Assembly: GCA_036897095.1 (NCBI GenBank)
Contig: JAYMSP010000189.1
Location: 1 to 64,000 of the forward strand
Direction of reading: 5' to 3'
DNA from: Plantago elongata
Lineage: Eukaryota; Streptophyta; Magnoliopsida; Lamiales; Plantaginaceae
DNA: 64,000 nt
A program made the position numbers and the translations under genes. Within the stretch, counting starts at the first letter, position 1. Every line of letters begins with the position of its first letter. The notes under the pieces were generated by a model, which was not told the DNA's origin, did not search any database, and saw nothing but the letters and a program-made list of their open reading frames with translations. Shown here piece after piece: positions 45,914 through 59,635 of the stretch.

Positions 45914-48900
45914 ATGGGAAGTGGAGAAGGGGTTAAGGAAGAGGGAGAAGTTATGGATACTCCGGCTAGGACTATAAACAATCAGATCGCTGGTTCTGAT
46001 GCCAAATTTGAGGTTTGTTTGATGTTTGTGAGTCAGTGAATAGTTCAATTGGGTTTTTTTTTTTTGTGGGTTTTGTAGGTTTAATTGTCTTTGTTGGGTG
46101 TTTGAAGTTGTTAATTGAAATGGGTTTTGGTTTGTGGTTATAAAGGTGCAATCTTTGGTGTTTGCATTGGAGGTTTTTGGGGTTAAGATCTTGGGGTTGT
46201 TGTTTGATTCGTTGGTTTTGGTTAATGAGGATAAATTCAGAATTTGAGACACGTTTTGATCGAATGTACTAGTTTGAGGGGTAAGAGGGCTGAGGAGATG
46301 AAATGATGATGATTTTTTTTATGTGAATGTGCTTTGAGGTTTTATGTTGCTTTTGTTTCGTCGAGCTCCATTTGGTTTGAGTTACTTTAGGATTAGCGGA
46401 TGTGGGTTTTGTTCGATTTAGTTTGAGTCGAAGATCTGATTGAGTTCTATGGTCCATTCCGTATGTTGTCTTGGATTCTCAGTTTAACTTAAGTGTAGAG
46501 AAATGGTATCTTGACAGGGGTTTCTGTTGCTTTTTATATGATATCCAGTTTCTTATGTTTAGATTTGTTGCCTAGATAGTGTAATTTGCTACTTGCTAGT
46601 GTAAATTTGTAGTTAATGGCATATCAGTTGGACCTTTGGTGACATGAGCTGTTGATAGGGTACAGCTGGGAATATATCTTGTTCCTTAATGGCTTAATCT
46701 TCCTACCTTCTCATGTTAATAGAATTTAAAACTGCTGTGGTTTGGTGTGCTTCAGTCTTGTAGCATTGCTTGCCTTTTCTGCGGGTTTTCTCTTTTGAAT
46801 TGCCTGAAAAGGTTAATTATTATTCACATTACTGTGCTCCATCTGTTCTTTAAACATAATCTTACTTAGATATGCATATATATATATATCTTTAAAATCT
46901 GCTTCAGATTGATCGTAATTCCTGTCTATTCTTGTACATAGTTCACTGAGTACGATTTTTTTTTGTCTCCTTACACAGGACTCCCCCGTCTTCAATTTTC
47001 TTAACAACCTTTCTCCTATCCAGCCAGTGAAATCCTCACACAGTAGTCAAATGATGAATCCTCTTATTTCATCTCCGTTGGTTTTTGCATCGCCCCATGT
47101 TTCTTCCCTCAGGGAATCTAGATTTCTCCGGAGGTAATCTATTATCTTGTCAGTACATTATTTCCACTTAGCTTTCTTTTGGTTTTATTCTTTATTCATT
47201 TTCTATCTTTTAACGGCTGTGTTTGCCAGACATCAACTTTCAGATCCGTCGAGACCTGAGTTTGCTTCTGATGGTGGGAACAATGCGGATAAAAGCAAGG
47301 AAATCTGTGAAGTTACTCAGAATGCTACAGAACAGCAAGAGAATCCGGATCCAAGACCATCAAACATCGAAACGGCTGGTGATCCATCCTATGGGAGCTC
47401 TAAGTTCGTGGTAGGATACGAAGAAAGTTTTACTTATTACTGTAACGGTCTTAACTCCACTGTTAGACCAAGCAGCTGTTTTAAGGCTGGACACCGTGCA
47501 GAGTATGCTTCCGGTTCTTCCGGGCGTGTTCTTTCTGTAGAAGAGGCCTCTCAGAGAGTTTTATATGGCAATGAAGCAAATCCATGGGGCATGAATCAGA
47601 TTGACCAGAGTACAGAAGCACTATCATGTGACTGGGAGAGTTTAATTGCTGATGCTTCCGACTTCTTAATTTTTGAATCTCCAAACAATCCACAATCTTG
47701 CAGCAAATTAGACAATGCATGCTTTATTGGTGGACAGCCTCCTCGTAATGAGATTGGAGAAGGTAGTAATGCTAGTACTGTCGAGATCTTCTCGACTCAG
47801 CATGGAGAAGGAACCGAGATTATCGAAAATGCCGAGTCCCATGATGTAATTGCCGGTCTGTCTGCTGACAATCCTGATCAGAAGATGGATTGCGAGGTAA
47901 ATATTGAAATGTCACTTAATTGATACCATGTTTGACAGCAAGAAATCAGCTTCGTGAATTAGGAAAAGCTCTATTGATTTATTTTAGACTGAAATATTCT
48001 AAAAGGAAGCAAAATTGCTCAGCTTGTAAAAATATTCAACAGTACTAAGATGATGATTCTCTTTGTAATTTTCTGCTGATGAAACGTAATTTACAAATTT
48101 TACTAGAGCCCTTTCGCTTTTTCCATAGCCATATACTCCCTGTTAGATCATAGCATGAGATTTTTCATAATGCAAGTCCTTTTTGGCTATTCCTGTAGCA
48201 TCTTTCTAGTTTCTACCGTGGTGTGAGAAGGCGATGCCTTGTCTTTGAGATGGGTGGAATTGGAAGAAAGCATGTAGAGAAGATTCCAAATTCTAATTCT
48301 TCTGTTATGCTGCGATCTGATGGTAATGTTACCTCCAACGGGCAACATCCAGTTCGTAAAAGTATTGCAGAAAACAATGCTTCCCGCCGCCCCTTACCTG
48401 GAATTGGATTGCATTTAAATGCTCTGGCTACAACCCCTATGGAGCACAAAATTGCTAACCATGGAGCTTCAATTTCTGCAAAATTATTGACTGGACCAAG
48501 CTCGCTTAATACCTCGAAACAGGCGGAGGAGCCCCGCTTGTCAGTGAATATTAAACCCCCAACTACAGGTCTAGAATTGGTTGTTGCCTCATCAGAACCT
48601 GATGCCATTGAAAGCAGCATCTCCCCTGTGGAAGAAACTTCCCAGGTATCTGCATATATGGCAAATGAAGAAACTAACCAGAGTAGTCCTAAAAAAAAGA
48701 GGTGTGTCTACATCTTCCCTTTATTTCTAATTCTTGCACTCAATGAAGTTTTCTCTTGTTTTTCTTTTCCACTCATGGCTATAACTGATACAGGCGTAAG
48801 GCTGAACAAGGTGAGGAAGCTGGCGCCTGCAAACGTTGCAACTGCAAGAAATCAAAATGTTTGAAACTGTAAGTCTTTTACACTTCCTCTAACATAAAAT

Positions 48901-50361
48901 CGCAAAGTTTAATGTGCTCCGTACTATTTGTTATTGCTGTCAGTTAAATATTTAACAATTGTCCGGGTTTTCTTGAGGACTTATTATTTCAATTGTCAGG
49001 GTACATCTCAATATCATGTAATGTAAGCACGCACTGTTAGGGATCTTTACAGTAATCTATGTTAGTTTCTCTTCCATAATTAGTTAGCATAGAGTAAGCA
49101 TAAGCAAAGCATCAACCGGTAATGTGTATGCATAAGTTGGACGACTTAGCTCAGTGAAGGTATGTGTATGGTAGCTGAATGTGTTGTATGAATGCAGGTA
49201 CTGTGAATGCTTTGCTGCCGGTGTCTACTGTGTTGAGCCATGTGCATGTATTGATTGCTTCAACAAGCCCATCCATGTTGAAACTGTCCTTGCTACACGA
49301 AAACAGATTGAATCAAGGAACCCTCTTGCTTTTGCTCCTAGAGTTATTAAAGGCCCTGATTCTTTCTCTGAAACGATGGTTAGAAACCGAACTTTTTGAC
49401 TGCATGATTTGCTATCTTGGTCACCAAATATCATTATTGTTATTAATAATGTGTCTTTATTTGCTTCTCATAGGATAACTCTAGCAAAACTCCTGCTTCT
49501 GCTCGACATAAAAGAGGATGCAACTGCAAGAAATCTGGTTGCTTGAAGAAATACTGTGAATGCTATCAGGTTTGTTTTTCCCCTTCAGTTCGGTATGACT
49601 GTTATTATTTTTCCATCTGCTAACAAGTACTTTTAATATTTTGAAGGGTGGTGTTGGATGTTCAGTCAACTGCAGATGCGAAGGGTGTAAGAACGCATTT
49701 GGCAGGAAAGATGGTACGTGTACATTTCATTCTTACCGTATGTTGTCTAACTTGCTGTTGAGCAATTTGAAAAGTCTAATTGCAATTCTGCACCAGGATT
49801 TGGTGTAATGGGCATGCAAGTCGAATTTGAAGAGTATGCAAAAGATATAACTGAAAAGGAAGCATCTGGCAAACTGTTCCACAAAACTGCAATCCAGAAT
49901 GACAATGATCAAAACATGAACTCTCTGACACCTTCCGCAGGGTACAGAAAGTGAACCTGCCTTCTCCATATATTATCATGCTTAGACACATCGCTAACTT
50001 CTCTTATCGTTTTTTCAGTGAACCATTTCAGCATCCAATCTCATCCAAGAAAAAACCACCAAGATCTTCCAGTACTTTGGTAGCTAATTCTTCTGGTTAT
50101 CACATCAACAACTCTTACGGTAAACAGCCAACCTTCTTGCAGCTTCCACCAATGTTAGATAATAAGCATCACGAAAATGCTGGAGACGATGAAATACCAG
50201 AAATGCTCCTCGGAAGCTCTCCAATAAGTGGCATCAAATTATCCTCTCCGAACAAGAAGCGGATTTCTCCTCCTCGCAGCTTAGGCGGAGGGATGAGGAA
50301 GAGCCGAAAGCTGATACTTCAGTCCATTCCTTCTTTTCCTTCTCTCAGTAATAACCAGTGA
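45914..50361 (+). CDS. CXC-domain regulator, TSO1-like (CPP/TCX family)
   Basis: Ten exons (45914-46012, 46979-47133, 47230-47896, 48199-48701, 48794-48868, 49198-49378, 49474-49569, 49647-49713, 49797-49941, 50019-50361), all GT-AG with matching phases, give 776 aa. An in-frame TGA sits directly before ATG 45914. Two tandem CXC zinc-binding, DNA-contacting domains are clear: [19 protein letters not shown] at about residue 485, and [19 protein letters not shown] at about 571. They are separated by the conserved [10 protein letters not shown] linker. The N-terminus has the family motif [16 protein letters not shown] and, after exon 3, [12 protein letters not shown]. These nuclear proteins resemble the DREAM-complex subunit LIN54 and control cell division and floral or gametophyte development; they bind TTYGAA-type sites. 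All 18 or so CXC cysteines appear intact. Confidence 0.93.
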
Positions 50362-51213
50362 GAGATCATCAGTCCAGAAATAAGATTGCTTCTAGGTGTT
50401 CCAATTTTGTTTTAGATATGTTAAATTAGATTTATGTGTGTTTTGTTTGTGTTTGTTATATAGTTGGTGTTGTTATTTTTTCTTGTAATAAAAACAAGTT
50501 TGTTTACATTTTTTAGGAAGCCAGATGTTTAGAATTTACAAGTTAATTTGATACTCCATGTGAAATGCATAATCTTTTCCAAAGCATTCAACCAGATATT
50601 TATACTCCATTCTGATTTCAGTTTGATGTAATCAAGCAATATGGAGATGACATCCATGAAGATTCCTCCCATTTTATCTTTGAAATGAAGATTAAATGTG
50701 GGTGCAAATTCATCCGGATTCAAGTACAGGTAGGAACTGGGATATGTCCACCATATCCTAGTACTTCCTCCGTTCTTACTTTACGTTGTCTATATAAAAT
50801 ATTTTATTTATTCCCTTTTTCACTTTACTCCTCGTTCTTGTTAATTTATACGCGTAATCTTATAATTTATAAATTATTCAATATATATCTAACTCTTAAA
50901 ATCTATGTGGAGCTAATCCGTATGTCAGGAAGTATATATTTAGAAGGCTATATCTTCTTTTTTGTGTCTTTTTCTTTTTCTCTTTATTTGGTGCCTCTTT
51001 TTGTTCTTTTCAATTCGCTTCTCAAATTTATATCTTTTCACTTATTCCCCTCGTTTTGTTTTTATTATACTTTCCCTTTTCTTTTCTCTGTTTTAAAGTT
51101 ATTATTAATAATAATATTTAAAACATACATGAAAAATATCACAGTAAAATTTACGGGGAGGTGTGCATACTTAAGGAAGGGTACAAGGTCGTGAGATTGG
51201 AGATGGAGAATTG

Positions 51214-51475
51214 GAGATAAAGGGACTGATTGATATGCGACTTAAATGCACCAATTTAAATGCCTGAATAGTGATCGAAATTGTAGTGGAATTGTTACAA
51301 TTGTGTTTGGTATAGAGTTTTAATTGTATATATGGTATTATAGGTTTGTTATATAGGTAGACAAAAATGTTGCTACTGTAGAGCAATTTTGATCTTCGGT
51401 ATTTAAATATCATATCAAACACAAAATTTCCAAGTAGCATCCAAATGCATTTTGATGCTACTCCAATCGGTGCCA
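51214..51475. mobile_element. MITE family C, copy 2
   Basis: Begins AAAGGGACTGATTGATATGC and ends GATGCTACTCCAATCGGTGC. Internal words (GAAATTGTAGTGGAATTGTT, GTGTTTGGTATAGAGTTTTA, TAGGTTTGTTATATAGG, CAAGTAGCATCCAAATG) match the copy at 43990. The ends form an imperfect inverted repeat. Confidence 0.6.
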
Positions 51476-51737
51476 GAGAGTTTATAGTCTATAGATTAAA
51501 CCAATTTTCACTGGGAATGTTTGCATCAGATAATAAAGAGGTTACAGATTAAACCATATTTTCTATTTTACACAAGATAATATAGGCACAATCATTATCT
51601 ATAATATCAACAGTACCATACCTTCTACACAGTGAGCAACATCATTATACTGATAAATGAAAAGCTAAAAGAATTCAGAGCCAATTTATTAAGTCTAATT
51701 GGGAGTTACATGGCTCCTAAGTGGTATACATTTTATA

Positions 51738-51811
51738 AAATTTATCATCTTTATTAATCGTAGCAAAGAAGATGAAATTTATTATCTTTACCAATCGTAG
51801 CAAAGAAGAAA
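51738..51811. repeat. 37-bp tandem duplication
   Basis: Units 51738-51774 and 51775-51811 share AATCGTAGCAAAGAAGA and AAATTTAT, differing at a few positions. Confidence 0.85.
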
Positions 51812-52243
51812 ATCAACAAGGTACTACGAATTTCTTTCAAGCAATTGTTCATCTAAATCAAATTACAATGAGTTCCAAATCATATAGAATCAAAGATTCT
51901 GTTAAATTATTTAGATCTAAATACCATTTGAATGAAATGTCACAGATAATTCAAAGGTAAAACATGATTTATACTTAACATACTACGTTGAATAATACTG
52001 AAGAGAGACGAGGCTATATTCGAATAGCTATTTAGAAGATCCTATATCAACAAGTAGTGTTAGATAATAAACTTGAATTAAACAAAAATTTGGAGTACTT
52101 AAAACATTATCTAATAAACCAAGCAACAGGTTATCTTAATAGAGAAACAAAATTCACCATAATCTTAGGAGAAAAACGGGCAGTTCACATTATATTCTTT
52201 TTCAAATAAACATTAACATGACTATTAAGAATTGTGTAAAAAT

Positions 52244-54300
<2,057 letters not shown>

Positions 54301-54401
54301 GTTGTCTGAGCTAGCGGCGGCAGAACCTGTGAGAGTGAGAGGAGATTGGACGTGTAGCAGAAAGGATTCTAGGTTAAAATCGAGGTGCTCTGATTTATAT
54401 T

Positions 54402-54487
54402 TTAGGGTTGGAGTCCTTCATCTAATGGGCTATGGTACTCGTTGGGCTGGACGTGAGTAGCTTTTATGGGCTCGGCTTCATCTGGGC
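54402..54487 (-). promoter_or_regulatory. Telo-box and site-II-like cluster of the RPS3a promoter
   Basis: Upstream of the minus-strand start are a telo-box (AACCCTAA on the minus strand, 54402-54409) and four TGGGCT words on the + strand at 54426, 54443, 54467 and 54482, which read AGCCCA on the gene strand. Telo-boxes with site II (TGGGCC/T) motifs drive coordinated expression of plant ribosomal-protein genes in dividing cells. Confidence 0.7.
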
Positions 54488-55539
54488 TTTCGTTTACTCA
54501 TCCCAATGAATTGTGTGATGTCGGAAATTCGTATGAGGAGTAAGTCTCGTAAAAGGTGTGAATTTTAAATTGCGAATGTTTTATTGAATTGAAATACATG
54601 GAGGTTATTTAAATTCGAATCGCTTGTAGCTTGAATAAATTATTGAATTGGGTTCGATGATTTAGGATATGTATGAGTTATAAAAGACTGATTGGGATAT
54701 AATTTTAATGCTCTTTTCCAATTGAAATTGAATTTTCTTTTTTTTTTATAAAAAGTTCGATTTGAGTGGAGAAGATGGTCGCTCCAACGGTATAACACGG
54801 ATTTTGAGTAATATGGATATGTCGAGCAATTGCATGTTCGAAACATCTGTATATTTTTTGTCAAAGTGTTGTGTTTTGTATTAGATATTCCAAATATATT
54901 TAAGATTTAGCGAGCAATTGTATCACCACAACAGGTTGAATATGTGTCGATATAGAATTTACAATAATAAATGAATAACTAAACATGTGAGGTATCACCA
55001 TACTAATACTACTCTTGGTTGAGAGCGTTTCCAGGCATATATATCTAGAGAGATTAGGTCTACAAATCAAATATAAACATTGTGTGTGTTACATCTCTTT
55101 CATTTGGTAAGATAATGGTATTGTACATTTAAAGATAAATTGGTAGGACACTATTCAATCTATACAAATTGAGTTAAACACGTTATATATTACAGTGAGA
55201 TATTAATATATTATTCTTTAAATAATATCAATTATACGAAAATCAACATCAAAGTATAAAAGATAATCTAATCATACTTAATTAAAACTCATAAAATGAT
55301 CTATCTCAACTCGTTCGTTGCTAGATACACCTCAGTGTAACCACCACTCATAAACATTATGAACCCAGCATGTGGGGTTTACACACGATGTTTATGGAAT
55401 GTAAGTGGTACATAAAATCACTAGGTGTGTGTCCAACACCAACCCAACAATCAAGCACCGCGAGACTCACTGTACATATGTGGAAGACGATGGAAGGGAG
55501 AGGAACCAAAAAAAAAAAAAACCGAAAAACTCTCCATGA
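54488..55539. other. Intergenic spacer
   Basis: No gene is recognised. It includes one family A repeat (54684-54796) and AT-rich DNA. Confidence 0.5.
54684..54796 (+). mobile_element. Short interspersed repeat, family A, copy 5
   Basis: Starts with GACTGATTGGGATATAATTT, has TTTTCCAATTGAAATTGAAT, and ends with CGCTCCAACGGTATAAC. A T-run is expanded in its middle. Confidence 0.72.
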
Positions 55540-55758
55540 TTAGGCCGACGCAAACCCAGCCATGGAATCTATACACGCAATGGCGGAGTCCTCCTGGATG
55601 ATACCCCTCCCCATGGCGTCAACCACACATTCTTTCAACCTCTCAGTTATTTCTTCAAATGCTCTCATATCATTCGAGGGTGGGAATGAACTCGAAGCAA
55701 CATGAGAAACAATCACAAGCACAAATAACAGGGCCAAAACTTTGCTCGAAGCCATCAT
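55540..55758 (-). CDS. Small secreted peptide, 72 aa, family not recognised
   Basis: A single-exon frame encodes 72 aa. Residues 1-23 form a strong signal peptide (MMASSKVLALLFVLVIVSHV, then ASS). The remaining ~49 residues are acidic and probably helical (RAFEEITERLKECVV, then AIACIDSMAGF), with two cysteines that could form one disulfide. I do not recognise a family, and it lacks the Cys patterns of defensins, LTPs or GASA. Being short and without introns, its main support is the signal peptide and codon use. It may be a real apoplastic peptide gene or chance. Confidence 0.5.
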   Translation of the reverse strand: MMASSKVLALLFVLVIVSHVASSSFPPSNDMRAFEEITERLKECVVDAMGRGIIQEDSAIACIDSMAGFASA

Positions 55759-55925
55759 TGAGTTTGTTCAGCTGGATATACAAGAGTTCTATGTGATTGA
55801 TCCACACATCAGAAATTCAGAATGCTCTTGTATGGATTTATCATACTAAGTATGGCTTAGTTAAGTCAATGGTGTGTTTTCAACTTTCTACACGAGCCTC
55901 TCCCCTTTCCCTAGTTTTTTGGAGG

Positions 55926-56008
<83 letters not shown>
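55926..56008. repeat. Compound microsatellite (TA)n(TG)n(TA)n
   Basis: An 83-bp block of about 12 TA units, about 20 GT units and about 9 TA units in mirror arrangement. It is likely polymorphic in length. Confidence 0.97.
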
Positions 56009-56543
56009 GTATTATTTTATTATTATTTTTATTTTTTTTTTGGAGTGGAAATTGAAAAGTGGAGCACAATTTTGAATTGTGTGGTTATTCTAACTAAAGA
56101 TGTAAAATCATTGAAAGTGATTAGACTAGAGTATTTAGGTTTGTGGCACGATATAAAAATATAAATGAAAATTGAATGTGTTCATTGAAATTGTTACATG
56201 AGACGAACCTATAAAGAGTTTGACCTGACCAATTCGTGAAGAATTTAATTTAACTTGTTGGATAAGATATTTGAGTTGAATTTTACTCAACCTAACTCTA
56301 TACCTGTCTATTGTCGAGTTGATCGAGTAGCATTCGACTCGTTGATACTCGATTAATCTTGTTTAGACTCAGGCTTAATTCCCCTAAAGTTTAAACCAAA
56401 CACATCAAATTCAAGACTACTTATTGTAACTTAAATCGAAATGAAAGAAGAATTAACTTATTTATTAATGAGGGAAGGGACTTATCATTTTTAGTTCGAA
56501 TCGAGGAATGAGATAGTCGAGGTCAGCTATGAATGTTTGAGAC

Positions 56544-57004
56544 TAGGCTTGTAAACGAGTCGAGCCGAAAGTTCGGCTCGTTAAGGAACTTTAGATCAAA
56601 GCTTGAGCTCGAGAGAAATTATGTTATTCGAGCTCGGCTCGTGAAAACTCAATTTTTTCATGTTATACAATCTAAAAAAATTTGAAAGCTTGACTAAATG
56701 ACAAAGCACGAAAAAAACTCAACTAAAAAGTTCGAAATTCAACTTAAATAAAATATATATTAGGATATATATTTACGATATACATTTACTATGTATATTT
56801 ATTATATAATTATAAAATTAATAGTAACAAATACAATTCGAATAGCTCGTTGAACTTTCGAGCCGAATATTTCACTATTCGAGCTCGAACTCAAAACTTT
56901 GTTGAATTATAAATAAAGCTTGAATTCGAGCTCGAACGAGTCGAGTTTTTTCCGAACCGAACTTGAATAACTCAGAAAAAAGCTCGGCTCGTTTTCAACA
57001 TGTA
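56544..57004. mobile_element. hAT-like MITE with GAGCTCG-rich ends
   Basis: Ends are TAGGCTTGTAAACGAG and, complemented, TACATGTTGAAAACGAG. Subterminal zones repeat GAGCTCG, CGAGCCGA and GCTCGTT words on both sides. The 461-bp body is AT-rich and non-coding. A target duplication could not be confirmed. Confidence 0.65.
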
Positions 57005-57220
57005 GACTATCATGTTTATACTCATTTCTGCAAAGCCTATCGGCCAGTGGGAACAAGTCTGTTGTCATTACATTAGTGGTGACCAAAAATATCTAGCAAC
57101 AGAAATTTGATTTAGTGATTGGAAAAGGATAGCAGGTGGGTCTTCAAGGTCCACAAATGGTGAATTGCACAAGAAGAAATCCAAACGAGATTCAGATAAT
57201 AACAATAACAACAACAAACA

Positions 57221-58617
57221 ATGAATCTCGAGCAAACAGCCATGGTGATGAACTCTTCAACTGTCTTCCAATTTGGAAACCACAAAACTAAGCTCATCAA
57301 AGTTGAATCATCACAAAAGTGCTGTAGAACCACTACTACTCCTACTGATCCTCTTTCTCCTCCAAGACCACTCCTAATTTGCACTCCTGATTCCGAAACA
57401 GAGGGATTTTACCCTGTTGTTCTGCTTCTCCATGGCTATCTTCTCAACAACTCCTTCTACTCTCAGCTTATCCAGCACATTGCCTCTCATGGTTATATCG
57501 TTGTTGCTCCTCAGGTTTGTTAACTTCTTCAGTTTCAGTTTCAGTTTGTAGTGTTCTGTATGCACTTATAACCGCAATTTGGCAATTTTGGTACTCCTGT
57601 GTTTTTATTCTATTCGAATTCGAGTTGAGAATTGAGAAACTCAAGTTAAGTTCGGAGCCAAACAAGCGGAACCTACTCGTTTGAATCCTATTTTGACTAA
57701 TTAATTGCTTGTATAATACGGTCTGGAACGACATTTATAGAATTGGTTGGGTAATGGAGATTCATTTGTGTTATGGAGGGATGATCAGATTTATCTGTTT
57801 TATACAAGCACAATAGATGGTTAATATGTGTTGTGAATTGCAAGCTTTGTATCAATTGGGAGGTTGTTTTAGTTGTTTCTACATGGCTTGTGAATGCTTA
57901 ATTTACTATGCATGTTTCATTCTGCAACAGTTATATTCAGTGGCAGGACCAGACACAAACGAAGAGATCAAGGCCACGGCGGAGTTAACCAACTGGTTAT
58001 CCGAAGGGCTGGCTAGTTTGCTCCCACCAGATGTCAAGCCGAACTTGAAGAAGCTAGTACTAGCAGGACATAGTCGCGGAGGGAAAGTTGCATTTGCTCT
58101 TGCACTAGGCAAGTCAGGTGTTGCTTCTCCCAAGTTTTTGGTTCTTATAGGCATTGATCCGGTTGATGGTATGGATAAAGGGAAGCAAACTCCACCACCA
58201 GTTCTCACCTACACACCAAATTCCTTCAATCTTGATGGCATGCCGGTCCTTGTGATTGGGTCGGGATTGGGGGAAGTGAAGAAGAATGCTCTTTTCCCAC
58301 CTTGTGCGCCAAAAGGGGTGAATCACGAGGACTTCTATAATGAATGTTGCAAGCCAGCGTACTACTTTGTGGCGAAGGATTATGGACATCTTGACATGCT
58401 GGATGATGATACTAAAGGTGTTCGTGGTAAGACGACGTATTGTTTGTGCAAGAACGGGGAGAGTAGGGAGCCGATGAGGAAGTTTGTAGGCGGGATTGCA
58501 GTTGCATTCATGAAGGCTTATTTGGATGGGGATTCAAGTGACCTTTTGGCTATAAGAGAAGGGACTGAATCAATGCAGCTTCCTGTTGAGCTCCAGGCAG
58601 TTAAATTTCAAGTGTAA
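57221..58617 (+). CDS. CLH: Chlorophyllase
   Basis: Exons 57221-57514 and 57931-58617 join in phase 0 (CCTCAG|GTTTGT...CAACAG|TTA), giving 326 aa, within the family range. Chlorophyllase removes phytol from chlorophyll to give chlorophyllide. The alpha/beta-hydrolase core is complete: LLLHGYLLNNSFYSQLIQHI for the oxyanion region, GHSRGGKVAFALALG with nucleophile Ser146, GIDPVDG with Asp174, and DYGHLDMLDDDT with His251. Cys-rich PPCAPKGVNHEDFYNECCKP is typical. There is no clear plastid transit peptide, the N-terminus reading MNLEQTAMVMNSSTVFQFGN. A plastid, ER or vacuolar site cannot be settled from sequence. ATG 57221 is the first in frame; two later Mets at residues 8 and 10 are possible. 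It looks intact. Confidence 0.93.
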
Positions 58618-59635
58618 TAGATTATGTAGTATGTTAGAGAAGCATGTAGTACAAGTAGTAAGTTAGATCACTGGATGTCATATTTTATATAAATGGTTTT
58701 TTATGGGCACTCTACAGGGCATTATATGAGACTATGAGTTATGCATTGTACACGAGATCTTCATATGAGAAACATGTCCAATATGTTTGTAATTTGAGGA
58801 GTGTTTGCACGGACTTCAACTACAAATTCAACTTAAAAATACGATTTAGAGTTAATAATAGTAACTAAAATGAAGTTTAAGGGGCTGATTGGCATGACAT
58901 TTGAATGAGTATTTTGGTAAAACTGTGTTTGGAATGGAATTGAAATGGAGGTATTTGAAGTGTATTTTAGGCCAAATCACTGTTCATCGAGTCAAATAGA
59001 GCATTTAAATGTCTGACAAAGTTTTTTTTCCTACAAATCACAATTTAATCTAACAAAAAACTCTAAACTCCAACTCAGAGCTCCCTCAATCTCATCGGCC
59101 TGTGTTTTAAAAGCTGGATCCAGGCCGACCAGCTGAGCCCGGTGGAGACCGGCTGGTTGAGTGGTATAAATTCCGGGGAAGAGCTGCTCTGTGAAAAATT
59201 GCCCGAGCCGGTGGTGCAAAACCGGTTTCGAGCAAAACAATTAATCTAAAACTGAAGGGTTTGTTTGCAAAAAGACTCCAAAAGGGAATAAAGCCCTAAA
59301 TCTCACACACAGTTCAAGTTCTTCTGATCGCTTCTGGCTTCTGGTTCTGCTCGCGCCTTGTGCACTTGTACTGGTAATTTCGATTCTTTTCTTATTTCTT
59401 CCGTTTGTTTTTGTTCGATCACTTCTTCTTCTTCGATTACTGATTTGATGTGCTTTGTTCTACTGATTGTATTGTTGATGACATCTATGAAGTTGGAAGT
59501 TGGAACCATCCCCTTCACTCCTGGACTCCGGCCATATCCTCCTCCGCTACGCCTCCCACCAGTCACTATTCCACCGGCCGTCTCCATCCATAGCCGGAAA
59601 AAGAGAAAAATCTGAACAAACAACCACTATTATCA
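58618..59635. other. Spacer between chlorophyllase and RPC9
   Basis: Contains one family B MITE and the probable RPC9 leader (about 59280 on). Minus-strand frames at 59.0-59.6 kb have no homology and overlap the leader. Confidence 0.45.
58881..59016. mobile_element. MITE family B, copy 2, right end missing
   Basis: GGGGCTGATTGGCATGACAT at the left, the family body (GAATGGAATTGAAATGGAGG), and GCATTTAAATGTCTGAC near the right, where the matching inverted end is absent. Confidence 0.7.

Larger units (their letters stand above)
50362..52243. other. Spacer between CXC gene and RPS3a
   Basis: Contains the CXC gene 3' untranslated region (TTGTAATAAAAAC near 50485), a Stowaway-like left end (TACTTCCTCCGTTC, 50762), a family C MITE, and a 37-bp tandem duplication. 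Open frames here are low-complexity Phe/Leu/Ser stretches with no homology. Confidence 0.45.
55759..57220. other. Intergenic DNA with microsatellite and hAT-like element
   Basis: No gene is seen. Frames crossing the microsatellite at 55926 (Tyr/Ile and Cys/Val runs) are artefacts. A hAT-like element occupies 56544-57004. Confidence 0.5.

Noticed and set aside
45649-45936. 95-codon frame before the CXC gene
   Set aside because: It is in a different frame from ATG 45914 and reads through a pyrimidine-rich leader; Phe/Leu/Ser composition only.
55874-56164. Open frames with Tyr/Ile and Cys/Val runs
   Set aside because: They translate the compound TA/GT microsatellite; composition artefact.
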